NCBI GenBank assembly: GCA_016195585.1
Contig: JACPZJ010000128.1
Location: 1 to 10,368, forward strand
Length of the DNA: 10,368 bases
Reading direction: 5' to 3'
DNA from: Nitrospirota bacterium
Lineage (GTDB): Bacteria; Nitrospirota; CAKKRA01; 9FT-COMBO-42-15
Numbering within the stretch: the stretch's first letter is position 1; each line of letters begins with the position of its first letter. Shown here in pieces: positions 1 to 7,406 of this stretch. The position numbers and the translations under genes are program-made. The notes beneath the pieces were generated by a model. That model saw only the letters and a list, made by a program, of their open reading frames with translations. It was not told the origin of the DNA and did not search any database.

Positions 1-1973
1 AGGTCAAGATGCGATAGAAATCTCAGCGGCCCTGTCCGCGAAAATTTTACCCGAACCTTAAATGGCAGCCTCTCTTTTTTAGCTGACGGCGCGGCATCCA
101 GCGCCATCTTTAAAGAAGAAGACTGGTAGGTCTTAGGTGAGACGTCTATTGCATCCCTATTATCTCCCTTCATCCTCCCCTTATCGCAGACGCCGCAGTA
201 AAAGCAGTCGCCGAGCCTGCAGTCGCTGATGACCTTTTCATTTTCTGAAAATTTCAATTCCCTTTCCAAAAACCGTGTATAAATCCCTGTTGAAAGATGT
301 TCCCATGGGAGGGCCTCATCAATCCTGCTTTCCCTGTTTGCATAGAATTCAGGGGATATGCCGCAGGCATGAAATGCCTTTAGCCATCTGTCAAGGTTAA
401 AGGCCTCTGTCCAGCCGTCAAACCTGCATCCCTCTTTCCATGCCTCTTTTAATACCTTGCCGAGCCTTCTGTCGCCTTTAGAAAATACAGCCTCAAGAAG
501 GCTCAATTCAGGCCGTTGCCACTTAACACTTAGGCCTTTTTTTTCTAATCTCCTTCTAAGGTAATTTAGCTTATTCTTGATATCCTCAATCCCTACCTGC
601 CCCATCCACTGGAATGGTGTATGAGGCTTTGGCACAAATGTGGAGATGCTTACATTAATATTTTTGTATCTGCCCGCAGCCTCTTTGCTTATTGCCCTTG
701 CCTTTTCAGCAAGCGAGATTATGCCTTCAATGTCCGCCTCTGTCTCTGTTGGAAGGCCGATCATAAAATACAGCTTTAAGGAATTCCATCCCTCTGAAAA
801 TACCCATCTTATGGTCGCATCAAATTCCTCATCACCCATCTCCTTGTTTATCACCCTTCTCAGCCGCGCTGTCCCTGCCTCAGGCGCAAGGGTAAAGCCT
901 GTTTTCTTCACACGTTTTATCTGCCTTATAATATCAGGCTGTAGTGTGCCGAGCCTCATTGATGGAAGGGATATAGATACCTTCTTCTCCATATATCTAT
1001 CCATGAGTGTGGATAGGAGCGGAGAGAGGCAGGTATAGTCGCCTGTGCTCAAAGAAACAAGCGAGACATCCTCGTATCCAGTGGCCTTTAGAGAATCCTC
1101 AATTATCTTAAGAATCCTCTCAGGGCTTCTTTCACGCACAGGCCGATAGATGCTCCCTGCCTGACAGAATCTGCAGCCCCTTGTGCAGCCCCGTGAGATC
1201 TCCACTGTAACCCTGTCATGTATTATCTTCATATACGGCAATATGGGCTTGTCAGGAAAGGGCGCGCTATCTAAATCAGGAATGATCCTTCTTTCTATTT
1301 TTACAGGGGCATTATTTATTGGTATGACCTTGGAGGTTGTTCCGTCAGGATTATATTCAATACTATAAAAAGACGGGACATATACCCCTTTAATCTTTGA
1401 TAGTGAATCAAGCAGGATATTTTTCTTGGCGCCGCTCTCCTTCCATTTCTGATGCACATCTATTATCTCATTTATTATCTCCTCACCGTCTCCAAGCACA
1501 ATGGCATCAAAGAAATCCGCTAATGGCTCAGGATTAAAGGCGCAGGAGCCGCCGGCAATAATAAGCGGGTATCTTTCATCCCTCTCAGAGGCTGTTAATG
1601 GGATGACGCTTAAATCCAATATATTTAAGATATTGGTGTATGTAAGCTCATAGGGGAGTGTGAATCCCAGTATATCAAATCTGTTTAATGGGATATCTGA
1701 TTCAAGGCTTGTGAGCGGCAGCTTGTTTTTACGGAGCTGTCTTTCATAATCAAGCCATGGCGCATACACCCTCTCTGCTGCCGCATCATCCCTGAGATTT
1801 ATTATATGATAGAGGATCCTCAGGCCGAGGTGAGACATGCCTATCTCATAGGCATCAGGGAATATCAGGGCAATCTTCGTCTTTACCCCTGACAGGTTTT
1901 TGTGTATGCTGTTTAGCTCGCTATTTATATAGCGGACTGGTTTGGAAACTGATAAGAGATTTTGATTGTTCAT
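1..1973 (-). CDS. B12-binding radical SAM protein fused to a DUF2344 domain, 3' end off window (TIGR03960/TIGR03936-like)
   Basis: The minus-strand frame is open from ATG at 1973 to the left edge, giving 657 codons with no stop; the C-terminus is missing. The N-terminal ~30-170 residues look like a cobalamin-binding Rossmann-type region (ALIFPDAYEIGMSHLG near 33-48, IIAGGSCAFNPEPLADFFDA further on). The radical SAM cluster motif CxxxCxxC is C263, C267, C270 in a SRGCTRGCRFCQAGS context, followed by a GTPAEAGT-type segment (TLAPEAGTARLRR). A second cysteine cluster, C585, C590, C593, C596 (DCRLGDCFYCGVC), lies before the start of a DUF2344-type domain (VRVKFSRTGPLRFLSHLD, about 640-656). This is the layout of the TIGR03960 and TIGR03936 families, which as far as I know have no assigned reaction. 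The start lies 2 nt past the rodA stop. No close Shine-Dalgarno is visible (a GGAGG lies about 20 nt upstream), so reinitiation after rodA is likely. An in-frame TTG two codons upstream is a possible alternative start. A ribonuclease G gene often follows this gene in related genomes, so one may lie beyond the edge; that is inference. Confidence 0.88.
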   Translation of the reverse strand, partial: MNNQNLLSVSKPVRYINSELNSIHKNLSGVKTKIALIFPDAYEIGMSHLGLRILYHIINLRDDAAAERVYAPWLDYERQLRKNKLPLTSLESDIPLNRFDILGFTLPYELTYTNILNILDLSVIPLTASERDERYPLIIAGGSCAFNPEPLADFFDAIVLGDGEEIINEIIDVHQKWKESGAKKNILLDSLSKIKGVYVPSFYSIEYNPDGTTSKVIPINNAPVKIERRIIPDLDSAPFPDKPILPYMKIIHDRVTVEISRGCTRGCRFCQAGSIYRPVRERSPERILKIIEDSLKATGYEDVSLVSLSTGDYTCLSPLLSTLMDRYMEKKVSISLPSMRLGTLQPDIIRQIKRVKKTGFTLAPEAGTARLRRVINKEMGDEEFDATIRWVFSEGWNSLKLYFMIGLPTETEADIEGIISLAEKARAISKEAAGRYKNINVSISTFVPKPHTPFQWMGQVGIEDIKNKLNYLRRRLEKKGLSVKWQRPELSLLEAVFSKGDRRLGKVLKEAWKEGCRFDGWTEAFNLDRWLKAFHACGISPEFYANRESRIDEALPWEHLSTGIYTRFLERELKFSENEKVISDCRLGDCFYCGVCDKGRMKGDNRDAIDVSPKTYQSSSLKMALDAAPSAKKERLPFKVRVKFSRTGPLRFLSHLD

Positions 1974-1975
1974 AT

Positions 1976-3094
1976 TCAATAAAACAGCAGCAGCCTCCGC
2001 ATCTTTATATTGATTAACAGTCCGAGGGCTATCATGGTTGTAATAATGGATGTGCCGCCGTAACTCATTAATGGAAGCGGTATCCCCACAACAGGCATAA
2101 TGCCGATGGTCATGCCTACATTAACAATAAAATAAAATGTGGTCATACAGACAATGCCGGCAGCGAGGAGCGCGCCTGATCTGTCCTTTGCCTTGTATGC
2201 GATTGTGACGCCCCATAGGATTAATATAAGGTAGAGTGTAAGAAGGACAAGCGCTCCAATAAATCCCCACTCCTCTGCAAATACAGAAAAGATAAAGTCA
2301 GTATGCTTCTCCGGGATAAACTTTAACTTGTTTTGTGTGCCCTGAAAAAGCCCCTTGCCAAAAAATCCGCCTGAGCCGATAGCAATCTTTGACTGGATAA
2401 TATGGTAGCCAATACCCTGCGGGTCTATCTCAGGATTAAAAAAGGCGAGAATGCGGTTCTTCTGATAACCCTTCAGCATGCCCCAGAAGTAGTGCGCAAT
2501 AAACGGGATGGTTATAACATTTACAAATATAAATACGAGTAAGGAACGGATGCTTATACCTGCGAGCAGTGTAATCATTACAAATATAAAAAGCACCATA
2601 AGGGCAGTGCCGAGGTCAGGCTGTTTTAATATGAGCAGTACAGGTATAAATACAAGCGCTGCAGGCAGAATAAGCTCTTTTATCTTGAATCCGCCGGATG
2701 ACTTTTTGTCTGAAAAGTATCTTGCAAGGAATATTATAATTGCGAGCTTTGCAAGCTCTGACGGCTGAAAGGAGAGGGGGCCGAGTGAGAGCCAGCGCTG
2801 GGCCCCGAGGCCTGTCCGCCCCTTTATAAGGACTATAATAAGGAGCAGCAGTGTTATCCCATAGATCACATAGGCATATTTAATTACAGTATGATAATCA
2901 ATGGCAGCAGCGAGGAATAGGAATATCAGCCCTATTATAATCCAGTATATCTGCTTTTCATAATAAGGCGCTGCGCTATGGGTTGTTATGCTGTGTGTAG
3001 CGCTGTAGATCGTAAGTATGCCCACAGCAGAGATAAGAAGGGCAACCCCTAAAAATTTCCACTCAAAGTTGTATATCTGTTTAAGATTTAACAT
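1976..3094 (-). CDS. rodA: RodA, SEDS-family peptidoglycan glycosyltransferase
   Basis: RodA polymerises lipid II into glycan strands in the elongasome, paired with PBP2, in the cytoplasmic membrane. The 372-residue product has the usual length and about ten hydrophobic segments. SEDS motifs run in order: WLSLGPLSFQPSELAKLA (101-118), KQPDLGTAL (157-165), KIAIGSGGFFGKGLFQGTQ (236-254), PEKHTDFIFSVFAEEWG (261-277) and GIPLPLMSYGGTS (337-349). D266 in HTDF corresponds to the catalytically essential aspartate of E. coli RodA (D262 there, from memory). The HTDFIF and PLMSYGG segments separate it well enough from FtsW given the mrdA neighbour. Its ATG lies 14 nt inside the end of mrdA, with AGAGGG 11 nt upstream (3106-3111), so translational coupling to PBP2 is likely and fits a 1:1 complex. 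Confidence 0.96.
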   Translation of the reverse strand: MLNLKQIYNFEWKFLGVALLISAVGILTIYSATHSITTHSAAPYYEKQIYWIIIGLIFLFLAAAIDYHTVIKYAYVIYGITLLLLIIVLIKGRTGLGAQRWLSLGPLSFQPSELAKLAIIIFLARYFSDKKSSGGFKIKELILPAALVFIPVLLILKQPDLGTALMVLFIFVMITLLAGISIRSLLVFIFVNVITIPFIAHYFWGMLKGYQKNRILAFFNPEIDPQGIGYHIIQSKIAIGSGGFFGKGLFQGTQNKLKFIPEKHTDFIFSVFAEEWGFIGALVLLTLYLILILWGVTIAYKAKDRSGALLAAGIVCMTTFYFIVNVGMTIGIMPVVGIPLPLMSYGGTSIITTMIALGLLINIKMRRLLLFY

Positions 3095-4898
3095 TCTTAA
3101 GATAACCCTCTATAATCTTTTTTGCAATCGGGGCAGCAGCAGAGCTCCCCTTTCCGCCATGTTCCACCACAACCGAGACTGCAATCCTCGGGTCTGATAC
3201 AGGCGCAAAGGCAACAAATAGGGCATGGTCTTTGAATCTCTTCTGATTAAGAAGCTCCTTTGGCAGATTGGGCTTTAATGCAATAACCTGAGCTGTGCCG
3301 GTCTTCCCGCCTATCTCGGCAACCTTGGATCGCACACCGCCTGCTGTGCCGCCCTGTTCATTTACTACACCCCGCAAGGCAGCCCTTAATATCTGAAAGG
3401 TCTCCTCCCTTATCTCAACCCTGCCTGTCTCTACAGGCGGGAATCTGTATAATTCCCCTGTCTTCTGATCCTTAATGCCAAATACACTCTTTGGCCTGTG
3501 TTTGACACCTGAATTTGCAACAGCGCTGATAAGCATTGCAAGCTGCATGGGTGTGGTAAGGACATAGCCCTGGCCGATGGCAACAGAGAGCGTCTCGCCC
3601 TCAAGCCATTCCTGTTTCCTTGCAGATAATTTCCATGACCTGGTAGGTATGAGCCCTCCTTTTTCTGAGGGGAGGTCAATACCTGTTGGCGAGCCAAGCC
3701 CTAATTTAAGGGCATAATCAGCCATGCCATCCACACCGAGGGCAATGCCGGCCTTATAAAAATATACATCGCAGGATTCAACAATTGCCCTGTGCAGGGC
3801 TACATTGCCATGCCCGCCAGCCTTCCAGTCGCGAAAATATCTCCTGCCAAACTGGAGTCCGCCTTTGCACTGAATATTTTCATTTAGCTTTAATGTCTCC
3901 CTCTCAATCGTTGCTGCGGCAGTTACAATCTTATACACAGAGCCCGGCGGATATAGCCCCTGTATTGCCCTGTTGTTAAGGGGAGTGGCAGGGTCGTTTA
4001 TCAGCGCCTCCCAGTCCTTAACATTCACCCTCTTTGATAAAAGATTATGGTCATAGGGCGGATGGCTTGCCATGGCAAGGATATCGCCGCTTGTTGTATC
4101 CACTGCAACCACTGCGCCCGATTCATTTCCAAGCGCATCTTCTGCTATCTTTTGCAGGTTCATATCAATGGTGAGATAGATATCATTGCCGCGAACAGGC
4201 CGGTTAATATTAAAGATCTGCACCTCATGGCCGTATGCATCCACCTCTACCTCTTTATAGCCGGGAATTCCACGCAATATCTCGTCATAGGTTTTTTCTA
4301 CCCCATTCTGGCCGACGGTCATTCCGGGATATACCGTGTCACTTACAACGTTATCAAGCTGGCTCTGGGTAATCTCGCTCAGATAGCCGAGGAGGTGCGC
4401 TGCCATATTCCCATGACGATACTCCCTTCTTGCTACAGCCTCAACAATAACACCGGGAAGGTCAAGCCTGTGCGCTTCAATCAGCGCCACCTCTTTAGCG
4501 CCTATATTCTCCTTTATCCTGACAGGCGCAAAGGGATAGGTATCTCTCCTCGTCTTTATCTTTTCATTAATCTCTTTTTCTGATATGCCTACAAACCCGC
4601 TGACCTTCTTAATGGTAGTCGCTTTGTCTTTTAAGTCCTCAAGGATAAAGGAGAGATGAAAGGCAGGTACATTATGTGCAAGGAGTTCGCCATTTCTATC
4701 AAAGATAAGCCCCCTGTAAGGCTCTATTGGCAGGCTCCTTAAACGGTTGCTCTCTGAGAGCTCCTGAAAATGCCCGCCCTTTATAAGCTGGAGATAGCCT
4801 GTCCTGATCAAAAGGACAAAAAAGGCTATAACAACAAAGGCTATTAAGAAGGGAAATCTTCCCTGAATATCTTTTAAGTCTTCCTGTTTGTCTAACAA
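3081..4898 (-). CDS. mrdA: Penicillin-binding protein 2, elongasome transpeptidase
   Basis: This is the class B PBP that cross-links the glycan made by RodA during cylindrical growth. The 605-residue protein has one N-terminal membrane anchor (about 15-37) and then a pedestal with the class B motif RGLIFDRNGELLA (62-74). The transpeptidase domain carries SxxK as S320-V-Y-K323 (acyl-serine S320), the second motif as S375-C-D377 and KTG as K532-T-G534. The start is TTG at 4898: the frame has a TGA three codons upstream, there is no internal Met near the N-terminus, and a strong AGGTAGGTG (4906-4914) sits 7 nt before the TTG. The Shine-Dalgarno overlaps the mreD stop codon, so the two genes are likely coupled. 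The 3' end overlaps rodA by 14 nt. All catalytic motifs are intact. Confidence 0.96.
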   Translation of the reverse strand: MLDKQEDLKDIQGRFPFLIAFVVIAFFVLLIRTGYLQLIKGGHFQELSESNRLRSLPIEPYRGLIFDRNGELLAHNVPAFHLSFILEDLKDKATTIKKVSGFVGISEKEINEKIKTRRDTYPFAPVRIKENIGAKEVALIEAHRLDLPGVIVEAVARREYRHGNMAAHLLGYLSEITQSQLDNVVSDTVYPGMTVGQNGVEKTYDEILRGIPGYKEVEVDAYGHEVQIFNINRPVRGNDIYLTIDMNLQKIAEDALGNESGAVVAVDTTSGDILAMASHPPYDHNLLSKRVNVKDWEALINDPATPLNNRAIQGLYPPGSVYKIVTAAATIERETLKLNENIQCKGGLQFGRRYFRDWKAGGHGNVALHRAIVESCDVYFYKAGIALGVDGMADYALKLGLGSPTGIDLPSEKGGLIPTRSWKLSARKQEWLEGETLSVAIGQGYVLTTPMQLAMLISAVANSGVKHRPKSVFGIKDQKTGELYRFPPVETGRVEIREETFQILRAALRGVVNEQGGTAGGVRSKVAEIGGKTGTAQVIALKPNLPKELLNQKRFKDHALFVAFAPVSDPRIAVSVVVEHGGKGSSAAAPIAKKIIEGYLKNVKS

Positions 4899-4905
4899 TT
4901 TAATT

Positions 4906-4914
4906 CACCTACCT
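4906..4914 (-). promoter_or_regulatory. Ribosome binding site fixing the TTG start of mrdA
   Basis: AGGTAGGTG on the minus strand lies 7 nt before TTG at 4898 and contains the mreD stop codon (TAG, 4911-4909). With the in-frame TGA just upstream of the TTG, it makes this non-ATG start the only well-supported one. Confidence 0.7.
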
Positions 4915-5427
4915 GATGTGAATAGATTCCTTTAATGATCCTGCCCACTCCCTCTCCCTCTTAAGCCTCTTAATAAGAGGCCAGAGAAAAAGAAAGGCAA
5001 ACAGGCTGTTATATAATGCCTGTAAGAAGCCAGCCTTTATCCATATGGCAGGCGCAGCGCCTCTTGAAAAGAGGCCAATAAGCATCGCCTGTGCTAATAC
5101 CTCTATGATTGTAATAAAAAATATTACAAGTATCTGAAGGCTGAGCCTCATATTGATTGCCCTTTTGCCGAGCAATCCAGAGGCAAAACCTGTTATTCCC
5201 TTTGTCAGGAGATTAAGCCCCAGAGGCCCGCCAGACAATACATCTGACACAAAACCGAGTCCTGCACCCATGAGCATGGCCTTTTCTTCATTATAAATCA
5301 GGCCGAGGGCATAGACAAATATAAAAATTAGATCAGGCTTTACATCCCACAATGTAATATTGTTTGCAAGGCTTGACTGTAGTGAAACAATCATCAGACC
5401 GATTGTTAAAAGTAATAATTTCTTCAT
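4909..5427 (-). CDS. mreD: MreD, integral membrane elongasome protein
   Basis: MreD is a small polytopic protein that binds MreC and adjusts the MreC-PBP2-RodA complex. The 172-residue product is strongly hydrophobic, with five to six likely membrane segments (about 3-20, 31-45, 50-66, 95-120, 128-150). It contains the typical inner motif GLGFVSDVLSGGPLGLN (56-72) and ends in a basic, charged cytoplasmic tail (KRLKREREW). Length and position between mreC and mrdA match the family, which is weakly conserved in sequence, so context carries much of the call. The ATG at 5427 follows AGGGGG (5436-5441) by 8 nt. The start and ribosome binding site lie inside a 73-bp segment that also occurs before mreB. 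Confidence 0.92.
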   Translation of the reverse strand: MKKLLLLTIGLMIVSLQSSLANNITLWDVKPDLIFIFVYALGLIYNEEKAMLMGAGLGFVSDVLSGGPLGLNLLTKGITGFASGLLGKRAINMRLSLQILVIFFITIIEVLAQAMLIGLFSRGAAPAIWIKAGFLQALYNSLFAFLFLWPLIKRLKREREWAGSLKESIHIR

Positions 5428-5494
5428 CTAAAATACCCCCTGGTAAATATGGGTCTTATAGGACATATAAGCCCTATTTTTTATTGTTATCAAC
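5422..5494 (-). repeat. 73-bp duplicated gene-junction segment, copy A (mreC end to mreD start)
   Basis: Aligned without gaps to 7349-7421, 64 of 73 bases are identical (counted by eye). The segment holds the last codons of mreC (D-N-N-K-K-stop), the 46-nt spacer, the AGGGGG ribosome binding site and the first codons of mreD (ATG AAG). Similarity fades quickly on both sides. The central block, positions 5452-5471, is identical in both copies. It may be a dispersed junction element or a local duplication or conversion event; one window cannot tell which. Confidence 0.85.
5445..5479 (-). other. Predicted RNA hairpin between mreC stop and mreD ribosome binding site
   Basis: On the plus strand, AAATA (5445-5449) pairs with TATTT (5475-5479), GG (5452-5453) with CC (5473-5474), and CTTATA (5455-5460) with TATAAG (5466-5471). 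The loop is GGACA, with a 2-nt bulge and one mismatch. The mreC stop codon lies in one arm. There is no following U-tract, so this is not a standard terminator. A processing, stability or translation-control element is possible. Confidence 0.55.
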
Positions 5495-6310
5495 CACCAC
5501 CAACACCTCTTCAAGCCTCGTAAAATCTACAACAGGGGCAACCGCAACCTCCTGAAAGATGACGTCGCTCTCCTTTTTTGCAGAAACAACCCTGCCGATA
5601 TTCATGCCCTTTGGGTATATCCCATCAATGCCTGATGTAATCACCACATCCCCTGACTGGATATCAGATAAAATTTGGATATATTTTAAATTGGCAATAC
5701 TGCCGCCCCTTCCTTCAATTATGCCCTCATCCCTTGTCCTCTGGATAATTGAGGCGATGGCGCTGTTTCTGTCAATCATAAGGAGCACAAGCGAGGAATT
5801 ACGGGATGTTCTTATCACGCGGCCAACAACAGCATCAGGTGTTATTACTGCCATGTCTTTCTTTATGCCATTGCCTTCGCCGCTGTCAATAGTAATGGTC
5901 TTGAAGAGATTTGAAGTGTCCCTGCCAATTACCCGTACTGATATTGTCCTGAAAGGGGCATTATCCTTAAACTCCAGAAGGGTCTGCATCCGTTCAAGTG
6001 AGTGCGTCATCTCCTTATATCTTGTGTTCTCTGCCCTAAGATGCCCTATTTCTTGTTTCAGTAGGGCATTCTCTTTCTGCACACCAATAAGATTTATGTA
6101 GCTGCTCCACACGCCCTTGATGCCTGCGCCTGTCTGAGTAAATCCTCTTTGAAAGAGGGATATAACAAAGACCACAGGCTTTTCTATCAGATAATATCTC
6201 GGCCTCTTTTGAAGGTCAGGGGACATCAATATGATAGCAATGAGGATAATGGCTATAAGGAGCAACCCCCTTTTATGGGTGTAAAAGAAATGAGGCTTTA
6301 ACCTTGCCAT
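5474..6310 (-). CDS. mreC: MreC, elongasome scaffold protein
   Basis: MreC is a bitopic membrane protein that assembles in the periplasm and activates PBP2-RodA. The 278-residue product has a basic N-terminus and one membrane segment (about 14-31). A coiled coil follows (about 75-115, KENALLKQEIGHLRAENTRY and onward), then the beta-rich MreC core (about 120-272). The core has typical segments VRVIGRDTSNLFKTITIDSG (125-144), VVGRV (161-165), LVLLMIDRNSAI (174-185) and GDVVITSGIDGIYPKG (220-235). The ATG at 6310 lies 12 nt after the mreB stop. Only a weak purine run (AAGAAAG) precedes it, which suggests coupling to mreB translation. The last codons and stop fall in the duplicated 73-bp segment, and the C-terminus VVVDNNKK resembles the VVDTNKK end of the RDD protein. 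Confidence 0.95.
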   Translation of the reverse strand: MARLKPHFFYTHKRGLLLIAIILIAIILMSPDLQKRPRYYLIEKPVVFVISLFQRGFTQTGAGIKGVWSSYINLIGVQKENALLKQEIGHLRAENTRYKEMTHSLERMQTLLEFKDNAPFRTISVRVIGRDTSNLFKTITIDSGEGNGIKKDMAVITPDAVVGRVIRTSRNSSLVLLMIDRNSAIASIIQRTRDEGIIEGRGGSIANLKYIQILSDIQSGDVVITSGIDGIYPKGMNIGRVVSAKKESDVIFQEVAVAPVVDFTRLEEVLVVVDNNKK

Positions 6311-6322
6311 GCTGCTGCTTTC

Positions 6323-7354
6323 TTACGAGGAAAGGATCATTATCTTTTTCAACAGGTCAAGCTCTTCAAGGGCCTTCCCTGTTCCCATAACAACTGTGGT
6401 TAACGGGTCATCAACAGTAATAATGGGTAGATTTGTTTCTTCCCTTAAACGTATATCAAGATTTTTCAATAGGGAGCCGCCGCCTGTTAATACTACTCCC
6501 TTGTCTATTATATCACCTGCAAGCTCTGGCGGCGTATTCTCCAGTGCAACTTTAACTGCATTCACAATGGCCATTATAGGCTCTGATAATGCCTCCCTTA
6601 TCTCGGCATCATCAATAATAAGCGTCTTTGGTATTCCTGAGACAAGGTCGCGGCCCTTTATAACCATTGTCTTCTTTTCTTCCATTGGATAGGCGCTGCC
6701 GAGCTCAAACTTTATCTGCTCTGACATATATTCCCCAATGAGGAGGTTGTATTTCCTCTTGATATAACTTGAAACCGCCTCGTCCATCTTATCTCCAGCG
6801 ACCTTTATTGACTTGCTGTAGACTATACCGCCGAGAGATATGACTGCAATATCAGTGGTGCCGCCGCCAATGTCAACAACCATATTTCCTGACGGCTCTG
6901 AAATGGGCATGCCAGCGCCGATGGCTGCTGCCACAGGCTGTTCAATGAGATAGACCTCCCTTGCGCCGGCAAGCTGCGCAGAATCCTTTACAGCCCTCTG
7001 CTCTACCTGTGTAATACCAGACGGTACGCCAATAATAATCCTCGGGTGGACAAATGTTCCCCTGTTGTGAGCCTTTGTGATAAAGTGCCTGAGCATTAAT
7101 TCTGTTATCTCAAAATCTGCAATCACGCCGTCCCTCATCGGCCGGATGGCAACGATATTCCCCGGCGTCCTGCCGAGCATTCTCTTTGCCTCATAACCAA
7201 CCGCCAGCACCTTGCCAGTGGCCTTTTGAATTGCCACAACAGAGGGCTCATTGCTTACAATGCCCCTTCCCCTTACATAAACCAGCGTATTTGCTGTGCC
7301 AAGGTCAATGGCAAGGTCATTTGAAAACCACCCAAAGATAGAATCAAACTTCAT
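6323..7354 (-). CDS. mreB: MreB, actin-like cell-shape protein
   Basis: MreB polymerises on the inner face of the membrane and steers the elongasome. From ATG at 7354 the product is 343 residues, the normal length, and begins MKFDSIFGWFSNDLAIDLGT. The frame stays open upstream to 7420, but that stretch is the intergenic spacer. The 7354 start has a consensus AGGAGG 8 nt upstream and matches family N-termini. Actin-fold motifs are phosphate-1 DLGTANTLV (17-25), catalytic-region IEQP (137-140, E138), phosphate-2 DIGGGTTDIAV (161-171) and adenosine motif GVVLTGGGSLL (286-296). The short amphipathic N-terminus (FGWF) fits membrane binding. It is the second gene of the operon, 46 nt after the RDD gene. 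Confidence 0.97.
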   Translation of the reverse strand: MKFDSIFGWFSNDLAIDLGTANTLVYVRGRGIVSNEPSVVAIQKATGKVLAVGYEAKRMLGRTPGNIVAIRPMRDGVIADFEITELMLRHFITKAHNRGTFVHPRIIIGVPSGITQVEQRAVKDSAQLAGAREVYLIEQPVAAAIGAGMPISEPSGNMVVDIGGGTTDIAVISLGGIVYSKSIKVAGDKMDEAVSSYIKRKYNLLIGEYMSEQIKFELGSAYPMEEKKTMVIKGRDLVSGIPKTLIIDDAEIREALSEPIMAIVNAVKVALENTPPELAGDIIDKGVVLTGGGSLLKNLDIRLREETNLPIITVDDPLTTVVMGTGKALEELDLLKKIMILSS

Positions 7355-7362
7355 CAAAAATA

Positions 7363-7368
7363 CCTCCT
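7363..7368 (-). promoter_or_regulatory. Ribosome binding site fixing the mreB start
   Basis: A consensus AGGAGG lies 8 nt before ATG at 7354. It rules against the longer reading from 7420, which would add 22 residues unlike any MreB N-terminus. Confidence 0.8.
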
Positions 7369-7371
7369 GAT

Positions 7372-7406
7372 AAGTATAGGTCTTATAGGACATATAAGTC
7401 CTACTT
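7372..7406 (-). other. Predicted RNA hairpin between RDD stop and mreB ribosome binding site
   Basis: Same fold as at 5445-5479. On the plus strand, AAGTA (7372-7376) pairs with TACTT (7402-7406), GG (7379-7380) with CC (7400-7401), and CTTATA (7382-7387) with TATAAG (7393-7398), with loop GGACA. The outer stem has a G-C pair (7374/7404) where copy A has A-T (5447/5477), a compensatory change. A competing RNA stem TAGGAC/GTCCTA overlaps it. Confidence 0.55.

Noticed and set aside
640..1368. Plus-strand open frames inside the radical SAM gene
   Set aside because: They lie antisense to a continuous, motif-bearing minus-strand frame and have no recognisable domain or good ribosome binding site.
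3768..3776. Possible loss of the PBP2 SxN motif, since the sequence reads S-C-D (375-377)
   Set aside because: SxD with the following VYFY is, as I recall, common in PBP2-type transpeptidases, so it is not a defect.
5452..5471. The repeated TATAGGACATATAAG-like block as part of a CRISPR array
   Set aside because: There are only two copies about 1.9 kb apart, each in a gene junction, with no regular repeat-spacer pattern.
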